Notes under the pieces: model-generated
Databases searched by the model: none
What the model was told of the DNA's origin: nothing
The model's input: only the letters and a program-made list of their open reading frames with translations
In this document: positions 35,939 through 47,230 of the stretch, piece after piece
Layout: each line of letters opens with the position of its first letter
Position numbering within the stretch: position 1 is the first letter of the stretch
Translations under genes and position numbers: made by a program
DNA from: Symsagittifera roscoffensis
Lineage: Eukaryota > Xenacoelomorpha > Acoela > Convolutidae
Assembly (NCBI RefSeq): GCF_963678635.1
Contig: NC_087065.1
Span: 7,773,209-7,837,208 of the forward strand
Direction: 5' to 3'
DNA: 64,000 nucleotides

Positions 35939-36845
35939 CCGGAATCTGAATTAGATGAGAGATTTGTAGTGACTTCGATTGAAAGTTTTCACAAAGCGCT
36001 CGACTGTTTGAGCAGTCGGCTTAGTGAACAGATCAAAACATTGACATTAACATTCTAGAATATTGTGGATTAAAGAGCGAAATTAACCACTGTAAAGACA
36101 GCTCATCTCACGGTTGCTATGGTGACCAATTTGTTCAAAACTGGACAAAGCTCGACCGGAACAAAAACGGTCAAAGCTCACGTTTTCAAAGAGAACAGAA
36201 TGAGAAAAACACATTGAACAAGATATTTCGCAATAAACAGTCGGTTAAAAACTCAAACGAAAAAGATTGCACCAAAATTTCAAAACAATCAGCGGAATTC
36301 ACCCAGTCGGCGTTCACTAAAAAGATGGAGAAAAACCAAGCGGGGTCCGGAAAGTCGAAGAAGATTTCGAACAGACAAAATGGAGATCGGAGGGACGAGT
36401 TGACAGAGCAGATGACGGAAACTACTTTTTCCCGCACACGCATGGTGAAAAGAGGAGCATCGTGCAGCAGGCAGGACCCGGACACTTCCGAGTCCGACGT
36501 ACCCCAGGTTGAGTGGCGAACAGTAAAGAAATCAATCAAACCCAAAGGATCTAGAGAAATCACATCTGGCAAATTAGTAGAGACGAATCTAATGTCATTT
36601 TGGGATCTCATGGGGGCAGAAAAATCCGATAACCCGAAAAGCTTACTAGAACTCGAAGCACGGACAGTACTGGAAGACAGGAGCAGACGAGAACAGGAGT
36701 TGGAGACAAATGTCCGAAGAGAGAAACCACCAATAAGATCCAAGAAGTGGATCTTACAGTTGAAAGTCCGTCCGATAGTCCAGAAGTCAGTGTAATTAAA
36801 AAGGAAAAGACAAGTCACAACTCCAGGAAAGACGACCCTCGCCAA
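35939..36845 (+). pseudogene. charged linker between RNase H and integrase
   Basis: About 900 bp separates RNase H from the integrase zinc-binding domain, much longer than the usual short tether. From 36214 to 36744 it is open and encodes a Lys/Arg/Glu/Ser-rich, low-hydrophobicity protein; after a frameshift near 36745 it continues as D-L-T-V-E-S-P-S-D-S and joins the integrase frame. I do not recognise a domain. It may be an unstructured spacer or an extra product of this lineage. Confidence 0.55.
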
Positions 36846-37945
36846 GTGGAGATGAGTACAGAAAATAGTGTCGAAAATCTCACCAAGTTGCTCGATAGAA
36901 GTCTGTTAGCAGAGTTAACCTCGGAGGATGCTTGGATGGATAGACTTCGGCGAGTGATTGAAAGAAACGATCGTCATAGTTTCGAGTTGATGGGCCCGTA
37001 TACAAATCCTCTCTGGCATCAACTCTCTGTGGTGGATGACTGTATATTGGTGGACAACAGGCTAGCTGTTCCGGGGCAATTGCGCCAAGCAGTGCTGAAG
37101 AGAATTCATCGCGGTCACCCAGGTCAGGAAGCGATGCTAGATGTTTCGAAATACCTGTGGTGGCCGCACATGCACAAGGATATAGTCAATCTGGCGGAGG
37201 AATGCAGAAGCTGCACCCGCTATGGTAAGAATGCAAAGTACATCATTCCGAAAAATGCTAGCAAACCTTTACCACAGCTAACGCAGCCGGGTCAGGAAGT
37301 TCAGTTAGATTATGCTGGTCCACTCGAAGACTATGAAGGAAAAAATATATATTTGCTGGTAGCAATAGATAGGTATTCTAAGTTTCCGTCAGTAAAAATC
37401 ACTAAATCAACAGGGGGAAAATCGTCGACGAATTTTCTTCGTTCCTACATTGATATTCATGGAATACCTGAATCAATTCGAACCGATCAATTTTCCGGTT
37501 TTAAAGGTAAAACTATGCGAAAATAGTGTTCTGACAATAACATTGAACAAAAATTCTGTCCAGTCGGGGATCATCGTGGATGCGGTTTAGTGGAACGTAC
37601 TATACAAACCATCAAAAGAAGATTGGGAGTTATGTTACTAGATGAAAATTTAACATCAGTAAAATTATGTCTTAGTCCAATACTTCGTGATCTCCGATGG
37701 AGTAAACAGAAAACAATACAAATGTCGCCATTTGAAGCCCATTTTGGTAGATTGCCAAAAACTGAATTTAAAATTCTAAGTGATAGGTTTTTACGAAACT
37801 CTGATCGTTTAGATAAAGAACACCTGGAACGTTCTGCGCTCACCGCCTCTCAACTCAAAAAGCGCATTGACCAGTCTCGCGATAGCCTAAAAATTGTCAG
37901 AAAAGGACAAAACAGCCGAGATGTGAGTCCACTATTTAAACAGCA
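36846..37945 (+). pseudogene. pol: integrase of plus-strand Gypsy element
   Basis: This would insert the cDNA into the genome. It has a zinc-binding HHCC domain (H-R-G-H-P-G near 37110 and C-R-S-C near 37205). The catalytic core has Asp at 37308-37310 (Q-L-D-Y-A-G), Asp at 37485-37487 (R-T-D-Q) and Glu at 37592-37594 (L-V-E-R-T). The TAG at 37523-37525 interrupts the core between the second Asp and Glu. After the core come the S-P-F-E-A-H-F-G motif (37725) and a basic tail. The D-D-35-E geometry is plausible across the stop. I read the catalytic set as intact but the chain as broken. Confidence 0.92.
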
Positions 37946-39122
37946 AGTTGATTCGGCTCAGGATCGGGCGAGAGCGCGGGCATTGAAGGAACTTCTGGAA
38001 GCTAATGCCAGGTGGAATCAAACCAGACGCGATACATCTGCGAATGATTTAAGGCGTACGGTGGAGGAGACGAGTACAATTAACCCCGAATTTCGCAAAG
38101 AAATGCTGTACTCGTGGGAACGTGGCTTTATCGAAGATAAACCGGAAGATATCGTCGGTGAGCGTCAATGGTCACCCATTCTACTCAGGAAAGATGAGGG
38201 GAGGAAAAGTGGAGAAGCCCTCACAAAGCCGTTGAAAGGAAAAGTCGTTGCAGAAACGCCCTCTACTATCAAGCGAATCTTAGATCCAGTAGAGGCACAT
38301 CAAAAATTCCAGGACAGTCCAACAGTGGTCACGTCAAAAGAAATTGTGCAAGGCGGTGGCTTAAATCTAGCGGTGAAAAGGGCCAAACCTAACATGGCCG
38401 GACCGTTCACCAAAACATCTAAGATAAAAGGGGGCGCAGAAGCAAAAGATTCACAACAAACCATTCTACAGAATAAGTGCGCTGCCACGGCAGTCGAAGA
38501 ATAACAACTTCAAGCGTGTTCGTCAAACTCAGTGGGGGTACCAAAATTGACTTCTACTCCTCACAGCAGTACAAATAGTAAAAAGAAAGAAATTTCACGC
38601 AATACATCTCCAGAAACCATTCTAGATACGTTCAACAGCAAAGATTTAACGGCAGCGGATTGGAACCGATTGGCTGACTAGGTGCTGGAGAGAGGAGTAC
38701 AGCGTACGGCGGCAGATATATTGCACTCTAAAGAAAATGCGGGAGAGGAGGAAGAATCTAATAACCCTCCAGGGTTTTCAGACGAATCAGAAGTGGAAGA
38801 AACGTCTGTACGCAAAAGCGGGAGGTCGAAAAAAGGACCGAGTAGATACGGGAATCCAATTAAACATTCGGTAAAGTCGATATCATATCACAACGACCTC
38901 TTGGATTTAAATCAGGCCGCACTAGAGGCATACCGGATTAAACTAGCAAATTTCAAACCCGATGCGTCGAATTCGGTGGAAACAAAATTTGGCCTACTGG
39001 AGAAACATCTCTTTAGAAGAAAATTCGGCAGCGAGGCGCTCGATATTAACTGGTCTTGGAATGCTGAGTGGCGGGTTCCACTACAATTTGAGGAAGAGCA
39101 CGAAGAGAAAAACGGAAAGTGA
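37946..39122 (+). pseudogene. post-integrase C-terminal region of plus-strand pol
   Basis: The integrase frame stays open to TAA at 38502-38504 and encodes a highly charged tail with no recognised fold. A second segment reads through 38530-38678, meets TAG (38679-38681), and continues to TGA 39120-39122. It includes R-K-S-G-R-S-K-K-G-P-S-R-Y-G-N-P-I-K-H-S, a motif familiar from the polyprotein ends of some Gypsy lineages. I see no transmembrane segments or signal peptide, so it does not look like env. Confidence 0.6.
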
Positions 39123-39269
39123 TATCAAGTCATTTGCACAAGAAAGAAACAAAGTCAACAAGAAAACAACACTCCTTAAACTCCTATTCAGAGAATAGTA
39201 CTAAAACTCCTATTCATTAATATTAAAATTTGATAATGTATTATAAAATTTTCTTGGTCGAGCGGGGTA

Positions 39270-39555
39270 TGTGGTACCGCAACTGCTCCTGCATTTGCAG
39301 TAACCATATTATGGCTTGGCCTGATTGTTCATATTGTTATCTATAAATTATATTATGTTATTATTTAAATCAAGGTCAATAATGCGTGACCTTTATTGTT
39401 AGAAAAAGAGAGATTGACTCTCTGAACTGTGGTTCGGTGCACAGTTGGACACAGATCTAAAGACTGTTAACAAAAATAATACGGTTTCAACTATTAAATT
39501 AACTCTTAGAAACCACGTCTGTTTTCATTTATCAGAAGTTTTATCAGTTATCACA
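39270..39555 (+). repeat. 3' LTR
   Basis: It is 286 bp, TGTGGTACC to ATCACA, and matches the 5' LTR with about a dozen substitutions and small deletions. The purine-rich GAGCGGGGTA just before it is the likely polypurine tract. Confidence 0.95.
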
Positions 39556-39560
39556 ACTAG
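39556..39560. repeat. target site duplication ACTAG, right
   Basis: It is identical to 32457-32461 and flanks the 3' LTR. Confidence 0.9.
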
Positions 39561-42150
39561 TTAACTTTGTAAGGCGTAATAAGAGCCTCATTTTGATTTA
39601 CCCGGTAGTTTCAGCGTATTTTTTCTTTGACTAGAAAGAGCCGAGAATGACCCAATTGGGGCGTAAGTTGACGAAGAGATCCACTCAACAATTTGCACCA
39701 GCTTTGTTCTGCCAGATTTTTTGCTACTAACTATACATCTGGAATCAATCACTCCAGATTGAAAAACAGAGACAAATTCAAGTAGAAAGTTTGTTCATTC
39801 AGCATGAAAAAAAGAATAATTTTCTGGCCTTCTACTTAACACTGGCTTTCTCAATACCGAGGATTGACCATTTCACAAAATTTGCATTTTAACGCGAAAC
39901 TTGGTGAAAAAAAACTTTCGGAATTGAAGGAAAAAGTGATTGTGCACTAAGACCACAAGATCCACTTATCTAATTAGTTTAACGATATGATAAAAAATGT
40001 CTCTGCTGAGTTAACATGATGACATGTGGTACTTCATGTGGAGCTTTGTGGGATGCGTTTAACAAATTCGAGAAAGAGTTATTCCAACTCGAAGTTGTAT
40101 TCTGACCTCTTAAAGGACGAAAAACAATGGGTAAAAACCCGTTGAGCCGCAAACAAAGTTTTAGTCATAAAAACTTATGAACTATTTTAGTTCCGAATTT
40201 GAACTCTTATTTCAAAAATTTACTTACGACCGTCATCCAGAAACACAAAATTGAAAAAAAAAAATTTCCTGCAAAGTTGAGTCAATAAGCCAATGAAAAC
40301 ATGAGCCTAAACCATTCAGGCCGAGTAAAACTTTCGAGCCGAGGAAATAATCCATATCGAAAAAATGGAAAACGTTGAAAAAATAGGCCTAACAAAAAAA
40401 GTCAAATTTTGCATGTCTCGATAGAATTTCATTCTAGGCTTATATGCAACGGATCAAAACTAGCAACGGAACAAAACTTACAAAGATGAAACAAAGACGA
40501 AAATCGCTGAGCGATTAAAAGATCAGCCAAAAATAAGATTTAATAAAATATTGGCAGTTTCAAGTTCCACCTGAGACTAGAATGAACAAAACTTGCAATT
40601 TTTACATGGATGTGGAAACAAGATAAGGAAGAAGATCAATAAAACAACTACAAGAAAAGAAAAGTCAGTGATATTGCAACTAAGCCGACAATCTTTGAGC
40701 AGACACCTGTTGAGCCGAAAAAATGACTTCAAAAAAATCAATAAAATTCAAGTTTCTCTCCCTGAACCTACAAAAAACAACACTTGAAAACGGATCAAAG
40801 CCCCAAAAATTGATCAAAATTTTTAAACGTAAAAAAAAAGATAATTTTCATCATCAGCGAACAGAAAAGGTTATTTCAGTAGTTTTTATTTTGTAGAAAC
40901 TGCCCAAAATTGACGCAATTCAACAAATGCAATAGAAAACTTAGCAAACGGCAAATCACATTTTGAATTTTAAAATTTTTCATTTGCTGGCAAGTCAGGC
41001 TTGTTTGCTACTCGTTTTTTAAAGAAAATAGTTTTTTTTTCAAAAGCATTTGATAAAAAGCAATGAACGCATTTTCAATTGTTGTAGCAAAACTTCAGAA
41101 ATAAAGAAAAAATTCCAAAAACGCATAAATTCAATTACTTACACCAAAAAATACCCCCAGAGAAAAAGAGCTGATTGAACAATCACAAGCATCAAAAGTT
41201 AACACCAAATTTGTTGCGCCAACTGAATAAAAATAACGAAAAGAAGGAATTTTAACACTTTCAAAAAAAAGTCATAGGGTCTGGGAAATTGATTTAGATT
41301 TGTCCAAACATATTCTACGAAATCAATCATTCTTTCAAAAAAAATTGGTTGAACAAAATCATTCTAAAACTGAGACGACGGACTTAAAATCGATACTCAA
41401 GCGCCGAAAAGACATCGAAAACTTAAGCACAAAAACACTATTAAAGGAACTCATTGCAGACACACAAGGCCCATGCCTAACATGCAACCACTACATTTGT
41501 CTCGCCAGTTAAGCACGTGTAACATTTTCACGGGCAAACTTTTTGCCTAAAGTTATTTACGGAAAAAATCTAGTACCCGGGTAAAAAGACGCGTTCATTT
41601 CGAAGTTTGTTTTAAAAATCCTTGTGGTCGAAATTATGCTGCTACTTGCAAAAAGTGGTTGTCCTTGTATTTACATGCTTTTGTTGGAATCGAGATACGC
41701 TACCAAAGGAGCACTTTTGTTTGCATGTTGGGACAGAAAAGAAGCGGTTTGGTACAAATTACATTATGCCACCAGCTCATAGAGTAATCATCTATCGAAA
41801 TCATTGCTCCAATTCCGAGCATGATTATTTTTAGCAACCGTGATTTTATTCGCCAATCAAAATTCGTGAATTTAAAACCATGCATTCGCAAAACCGGGAA
41901 AATCTTGTTTTGTAATCTTGTTTTTTAGTCATGATCTTGTATTAGTTTTTATCGCAAAAGCGTTACTATTTAGTTTGGTTATTTTTAAGAGCTACTCACA
42001 CTTGAGTAGGTCCCGTCAAAAATAGTGTCATGGGTGTCACAAAGCGTGGATGTAGCACGGTGGGTGAGTTCGGCTATACAGCATGCTCAGGACGTCCTCT
42101 TCTTGTGGGTTAGGCCAGAAGTGAGGGTATAACTTCAAGCTCTCTTTTTG
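39561..42150. other. non-coding stretch, nothing recognised
   Basis: About 2.6 kb of AT-rich DNA with many A/T runs. Short open frames (for example 40593-40787, 41300-41512 and 41622-41834) have low-complexity Lys/Asn-rich translations and no family resemblance. Near 42000-42130 the sequence becomes more GC-balanced, probably the 3' tail of the minus-strand retroelement. Confidence 0.55.
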
Positions 42151-42271
42151 AAGGGTCCTGTTTTTAGTTCAACTTTCATGCTATTTTTTATTACTAGTGT
42201 TTTCTTTTGTTGTCTTATTTATGTCTTTTTGTCATTTACTCATTTATACTCTTTTACAGGACTTAAAGTTG

Positions 42272-43800
42272 TTAAAGTTCTCGAAGGGCGTACTCTTTCG
42301 GGTGATAAGGTAAAAGATTGTTTCTATGTTGAACGATTTCTTTTCGGTTTAAGTCTGTAAGTTTGTATGTTACATCAGTGGGTTAATCAATTATTTGATA
42401 CGGTCCTTTTTGGAGTGGTTGTAATTTTTTAGAATTTCTTTTTTGTGTTGTAAAGTTTGGAATTAAAACGTATGATCCAATTTTTAAATTTGTAGCTGGG
42501 GTAAATCGGGAATTTATTTGGGAATTAATATTTTGCCTTTGTAACAAATTTTTTGTTACTTTCTGGTAAATTTCGTTGTTTTTTCTCTCTGTTTAAAATC
42601 CATTCGGTGTGTGTACCGGAAGCTGATTTTAAAATTTGTGGATGAGGAAAAGGATCTTCATCGTGGGTATGTAGTGATAAATTTATTGATTTTTTAGTGG
42701 GTTGGCAAAAACCTTGTGCATTTTTTGAAGAGTTTGCTGTGAACATTATTGGTTTCCGTGGTTTTTGGTTGAAAACTATTTCATAGGGTGATAGTCCTAA
42801 GGTTGTTATGATTTGTGAATTATAAGATAGTGGGAATGGTTTTACATCTGTTGACCATTCAGTATATCGTGTGTCATTTCCGTTAATGATACACCTAAGA
42901 TATTCTTGTAGTGAACGGTTCATGCCTTCGACTAAACCATTAGTCCAAGATGCGTTAGATGTACGTGGTTTGTGTTTAATGTTATATAAGTGGCATAGTG
43001 TAATGATGTCGTTATTGATAAATTCAGTGCCATTGTCTGTTAAAAGGATGTCGTGTAAACCGAATTTTGCTGTCCAGTGTTCATAAAGTGTTGTATATGC
43101 ATAATACGTATTACAATGAGGTACTTGGTTAAGTGCTACGTAGTGTGTCAATGCATCTACTATGACCATTATACATCAGTTTGCTTGTGAGGATTGTGAT
43201 ATTGGTCCTTTTGTATCGAAAGAAATTCTGTGATTGAAATATAGACTTTGTCCTTTAAAATCTTGTTTTTCTGCGATTTGTTTTTGTTTTGGGTTTGGTT
43301 TGTTTAATTGACATGTTAAGCAATCGTTGCATAATACTTTTATCCAAATTGGTGCATTTGGGAAATAGAAATGTTGTATAAAATTTGAGCATGTTTTTTT
43401 CTGCTCCTGAGTGCCCTTTAGTGTGTAAAGAGTGAGAGATATGAAAAGCTATAAGCATCATACTTAAAGGTAGGCAGGGTACTTGAATATCGGATGTTTG
43501 GTATTCTAGGATATCTGTATTTTCGTTGATAGAGGTGTTGTTAAACTTTCTGAAATATCTAAGAAGGGTTTTGTTTCCTAGGATGGTGGTATCGGCTTTA
43601 ATTGGCTTGGTTTTATAGTTGTGCCAAGATTTTAATTGCCTAATGACTGGGTCAAGATTTTGATGTTTTTGTAACAATTCGAGAGGTATTTTTTCTGTTA
43701 TTGGGAGAAAAATGTTTTCAATTTCTACTTTTGATAGAGGTATTGTATCTAGTGGGGTCATGAAGGTTAAAAACATGGTTGATTGTATATTTTGAATCAT
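42272..43800 (-). pseudogene. pol: integrase of minus-strand Gypsy element
   Basis: On the minus strand the zinc-binding region (H-T-K-G-H-S-G near 43420) is followed by the core: Asp in S-F-D-T-K-G-P (43215-43217), Asp in L-L-T-D-N-G-T-E-F (near 43040) and Glu in G-L-V-E-G-M-N (near 42925). Then come G-L-S-P-Y-E-I-V-F and a C-terminal chromodomain-like region: K-L-Q-P-L-Q-K-G-P-Y-Q-I, an in-frame TAA, and H-R-N-N-L-L-P-Y-H-P-K-E, ending TAA at 42272-42274. At least three breaks occur, including a frameshift near 43370 and the TAA. All three catalytic acids are still readable. Confidence 0.9.
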
Positions 43801-43848
43801 TATTAAGGTGGGCCAATTTCTTTTTCTATTAAAGGGAATAGATCTTTT

Positions 43849-44520
43849 TTATATAACTTTTGTTTGACCGGTTTTTGCTGTGTGTTGTTTTTTATCCATG
43901 AAGAGTATGGTATCGGTTTGAATGTAGATTTTCCTAGTAAATCTACTTCGTAATGATTGTTTTGACAATCTAGATATAGTGGAAAAGTTTGTAGAATATT
44001 TATTTGTGATTGGTCTGTCAGTTATTACTGCATATTTGTATTGTAATCTTGGTGATGTTTCATCTTTTGCAAGGAAAAATTTTATATTTTGTGGTATTCC
44101 AACTGCTGTTTTTCTTGTTAACAATTCAGGTGGTGTATTTCTACTGAGAGTATCGGGTAGTGCGAGATTTTTTCCTGCTGTCCAAACTATGTGTAAGTTT
44201 GGAAATTTCATTAAAATTAGTTGAAATCGATAAATTTTATGGTTTGGGTTTGATTTTTGTGCGAAGAGAAAAATTACTGGTTTATGATCTGTAAATAAAA
44301 CTGTTGGATGTTTAGATCCAAGTATTAAAAAATTCATATTCTGTAAGTGTATATATTATGGCTGTGCATTGTCTCATAAGAGTACAGAGTCTAAGTTCGG
44401 CTTGTGTGAATAGCCTAGAGTTTGCGGAAATGAGGTACATTTTATTCGTTCCATTGTGAGATTGTAGTAATCCTGCGTCGATGCCAAAATTTGAAGCGTC
44501 GCACATGGCATAAAATGGTT
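43849..44520 (-). pseudogene. pol: RNase H of minus-strand element
   Basis: The motifs in order are M-C-D-A-S-N-F-G-I-D-A (catalytic Asp), F-T-Q-A-E-L-R-L (catalytic Glu), L-F-T-D-H-K-P-V-I (catalytic Asp) and A-L-P-D-T-L-S-R-N-T, the usual RNase H end. A frameshift near 44320 separates the first two from the third. The tail, T-P-P-E-L-L-T-R-K-T, leads to the integrase. Confidence 0.9.
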
Positions 44521-44539
44521 GGTCGGTATCTGGAATAGT

Positions 44540-44807
44540 GTTTGATAATTGTTCAGTGAGAAGAGCTTTTATTTCTTCAAATCGTTTCTGGTGTTCTGTT
44601 GTCCATTCAAAATTATTCTGATTTCTAAGGATGTTAAGTATAACTGCATTTTGTATACGTATTTACTTAAGAAGTTTAGCATTCCAAGAAATTCTTGTAT
44701 TTTCTTCTTATTTGAAGGTGGTTGTAGTTTTTGGATTACATCCATGCGAGATTTTAATGGAGTTATAGTGTTTCTTTCTATAATATATCCAAGGACTTTT
44801 AGTCGTG
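44540..44807 (-). pseudogene. pol: RT C-terminal part, minus-strand element (downstream of solo LTR)
   Basis: It continues the RT frame after the inserted LTR: V-L-G-Y-I-I-E-R-N-T-I-T-P-L-K-S and F-L-G-M-L-N-F-L-S-K-Y, the thumb/connection motifs that follow the palm in Gypsy RT. It joins in sense to the sequence that ends at 45218 (S-H-F-F then L-T-R-L-K-V-L-G), showing that the 410 bp between are an insertion. Confidence 0.88.
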
Positions 44808-45217
44808 TGAGTTATGACCGAAGTGTAACTCAGAGTAATTTCGGATAGGGTACACCGTCTGCTCGTCACGCTATCTTATTTTCGGCCGGATAGATTCGTG
44901 CAACTTCTTAGTCGAATACCAATCCTAATCTTACTCTTATATCTACTAGTCTCAGGGTGTTTAACTAGTCTCTGTTAGGCTCAATAGATCTAGAGTATAC
45001 TGGCTTATTTCGACTGCTGAAGTTCTCTTTGGAGAGGTAACTAATTTTTAAGTTAAATTCAAATCTCTCTGGTGCTGAAATTACAAGTAATTTCAGCACA
45101 TACAAATAAGTGGGTTATTGGTTAGATGGATCATGATTGGTTAATATTAAATATTTTATAGTGATAAAATATCCAATTTATAATCAATAATAAAAATATA
45201 GTTTAGATCTGGTTCCA
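44808..45217 (-). repeat. solo LTR inserted in RT of minus-strand element
   Basis: This 410-bp sequence is closely related to the LTR at 52071-52446; shared blocks are GGGTACACC, TCGTCACGCTATCTTATTTT, CGGCCGGATAGATTCGTGC and AATATTTTATAG. On the minus strand it begins TGGAACC and ends ACTCA. The flanks are CGTG on the left and CTTG on the right, a 4-bp duplication with one mismatch. It interrupts an otherwise continuous RT reading frame, so it inserted after its host element. Confidence 0.85.
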
Positions 45218-45890
45218 CTTGTTAGAAAAAAGTGTGATTAATCTGGAGCTGCTTTCATGTTTTCTGGTAGTAATATTTGATGATATTTTTCTAATACAAT
45301 AAACATTTAGTCTTTTGTTTGTGATTGCATAAAAACATCGTCTAAATATGTGATTGCATTTCTATTGAGTATTAGTGGTCTGAAAATTTTACTCATAAAT
45401 GCTGAAAATGCTGCTGGTCTTATGGAAATTCCATAGAATAATCTGTTGAATTCGTATTGTTGATTTCCAATAACGAATTGTGTTCATCGTCTTGATTGTT
45501 CATCTAGCGGCATTTGATTAAATGCACTATTCATATCTGCTGTTGTGAAGTATTTACCGTTTATTTTGTGAGAATTACTTGGATTGGTCCGATAGGCCAA
45601 TTACATTTAGATTCATCAATTAGTGAATTGAGGTATCTTGCATCTAGAACTATTTTTAATGATTCTCCTTTTGCTAAGATGATAACGGGGTTTATGAATG
45701 TGTTACCTTTTGGCTGTTCTTCTTTATTTACTGGAGAAATGATTTCATATTGTTCTAGTATTTCAAGTAATCGGTTAAGTTTATGTTGCAAGTGAATTGG
45801 GACTTTACTTGCTCGTTGTTGTTTGAAAACTACACCAGGTTTTAGAGCTAAATGTAATGGTGAATTTACTTTACCAACATCAAATTTAGA
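45218..45890 (-). pseudogene. pol: RT N-terminal and palm part, minus-strand element
   Basis: It includes F-I-N-P-V-I-I-L-A-K and K-I-V-L-D-A-R-Y-L-N (fingers), T-A-D-M-N-S-A-F-N-Q-M (catalytic Asp), F-Y-G-I-S-I-R-P-A-A-F-S, and the T-Y-L-D-D-V-F-M active-site box at about 45326-45357. Stops within it include a TAA seven codons after the box. It would polymerise DNA on element RNA if intact. Confidence 0.9.
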
Positions 45891-46230
45891 TATTGCGTAA
45901 AGTTTTGGGTATGGCTAATTGTTCGAATACTTCTTGTGTTATCTGAGAGTGTTGAAAATTAAACTTTGTTAAGAATTTTTGTTGTTCTTCCGTGTATTTG
46001 GATATTTGAAATGTTGGTTTAAAATAGGGTGTCTTTGTGAAATAATCTGTATTTCGTTTTTCATTGCCTAAAATATTGTTAATTGACAATTCTTCGTCAA
46101 GAATTGTTGATTGACATATATCTAATAGTTGTAAAATACTATTTACTCTATACGCTATTTCTTTTGTGGGAGAAATTGTTGCGCTGGTTTCACAATAACC
46201 TAAGAGTCCTAGAGGTAGGGTTATTTTGTA

Positions 46231-46880
46231 TTAAGAATTGTTATAGATGTTTAAAGAAATCATATAGGAGTTTGAGTCTTTGTATTTGATGGATGAAAAT
46301 GTTACTCGGAAAAATTCATGAATTGGTCTGAATTCAAGGTCAGACATAAAGAGATGTTGTTTATTTTGTTCTTTATCATATTGTTGAACTTGTTTGATTG
46401 AGAAGTTATACACATTTCCTGATAGTGGTTTCAGATGTTTCCGTTCCTGATTGTATATGGGGTAAAATTTAGAGAAAAAAGGTGGTTGTTTGTTTATTCA
46501 TTGAAAAATTGTCAAAGCTGTGTTTTTCATTCTTGTGTATTTATCTTTTATATGAATTCTACTATTTAAAATATTGTTCGTTTGTATATATTTAGTAATA
46601 AATGGCATTCCAATGATATTATAATTTATATCAGTGATGTGGAAAGTTTTTTTAAATGGTTTGCTCATGAGTTTGTTTTGTTCCATTGTTCGAGTGGGAA
46701 CAAGGAAAAGTTGGACTTTTCGATAAATTGTTAAGGTTGATCCTTGTGCGGTTGCTAGTCTGCTTGTTGTTTTGAAGGGTATTAATTTTGGGTGTAGAAT
46801 TTTTATTTCATTCCAAGTGGGAATGTTGATAATAGTGGATTCTGCTCCGGAATCTATTTTAAAAATCTATTTCAAGGTTT
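46231..46880 (-). pseudogene. aspartic protease and linker, minus-strand element
   Basis: I-D-S-G-A-E-S-T-I at about 46845-46870 is the retropepsin active-site motif, in the DSGA form common in this Gypsy group. Y-N-I-I-G-M-P-F-I (near 46605) corresponds to the conserved I-I-G/L-G flap-distal motif. The frame is open to TGA near 46498, then continues with a linker to TAA near 46229. A stop just upstream of the active site marks a frameshift between gag and protease. Confidence 0.85.
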
Positions 46881-47230
46881 GGTGTTTGTAATTGTTTAGA
46901 TTTTGGATTTTCTAAAAGAAGTGGGATTGTCCATATTGTCTCCTTTTGTACCTGTGGTTCTTCAGGTATAATTTGATTAATGTTATTTGTGCTTGAGGAT
47001 TCTGTGGGTTTTTCTTCTGTTATTTCTTCTACTATTTTTCCTTTGTTGTATTATTGGATATAGTTCTTGTATAATAATTTAAAGAAAATGATCATGGTTT
47101 TGATAGATGTGAGAATATATCGGTTGTTTGTACATAATAGGTTCATAGTCATTTTCAACATTTATCTAGTTAATTGAAATTGTGTTTTTTGTATCACTTT
47201 CGCTATCTGTGTATTCGCAATTGATGTGAT

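Larger units (their letters stand above)
32462..39555 (+). mobile_element. full-length inactivated Ty3/Gypsy LTR retrotransposon
   Basis: The element is 7.1 kb with ~290-bp LTRs starting TGTGGTACC and ending ATCACA, a 5-bp target duplication, and a primer-binding site directly after the 5' LTR. The domain order is gag with CCHC knuckle, protease, RT, RNase H, integrase, which places it in Ty3/Gypsy (Metaviridae) rather than Copia or BEL (integrase last, 5-bp duplication, RT type). Coding is broken by about five frameshifts (near 33610, 34370, 35075, 35815, 36745) and three in-frame TAG stops (35529, 37523, 38679). The LTRs differ at only about a dozen positions, so insertion is fairly recent, yet the copy cannot encode its own proteins. 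I see no env gene. Confidence 0.95.

Noticed and set aside
36186-36845. 219-codon minus-strand open frame opposite the RNase H-integrase linker.
   Set aside because: It is the antisense shadow of the charged plus-strand linker; the plus-strand frame joins the integrase and has the expected composition.
37946-39122. Possible envelope gene after integrase in the plus-strand element.
   Set aside because: There is no signal peptide, transmembrane segment or cleavage motif; the translation is highly charged and soluble-looking.
42000-42060. A 3' LTR start for the minus-strand element, from GACGGGACCTACTCAAGTGTG on the minus strand.
   Set aside because: It has no similarity to the LTR at 52071-52446 and no second copy in the window.
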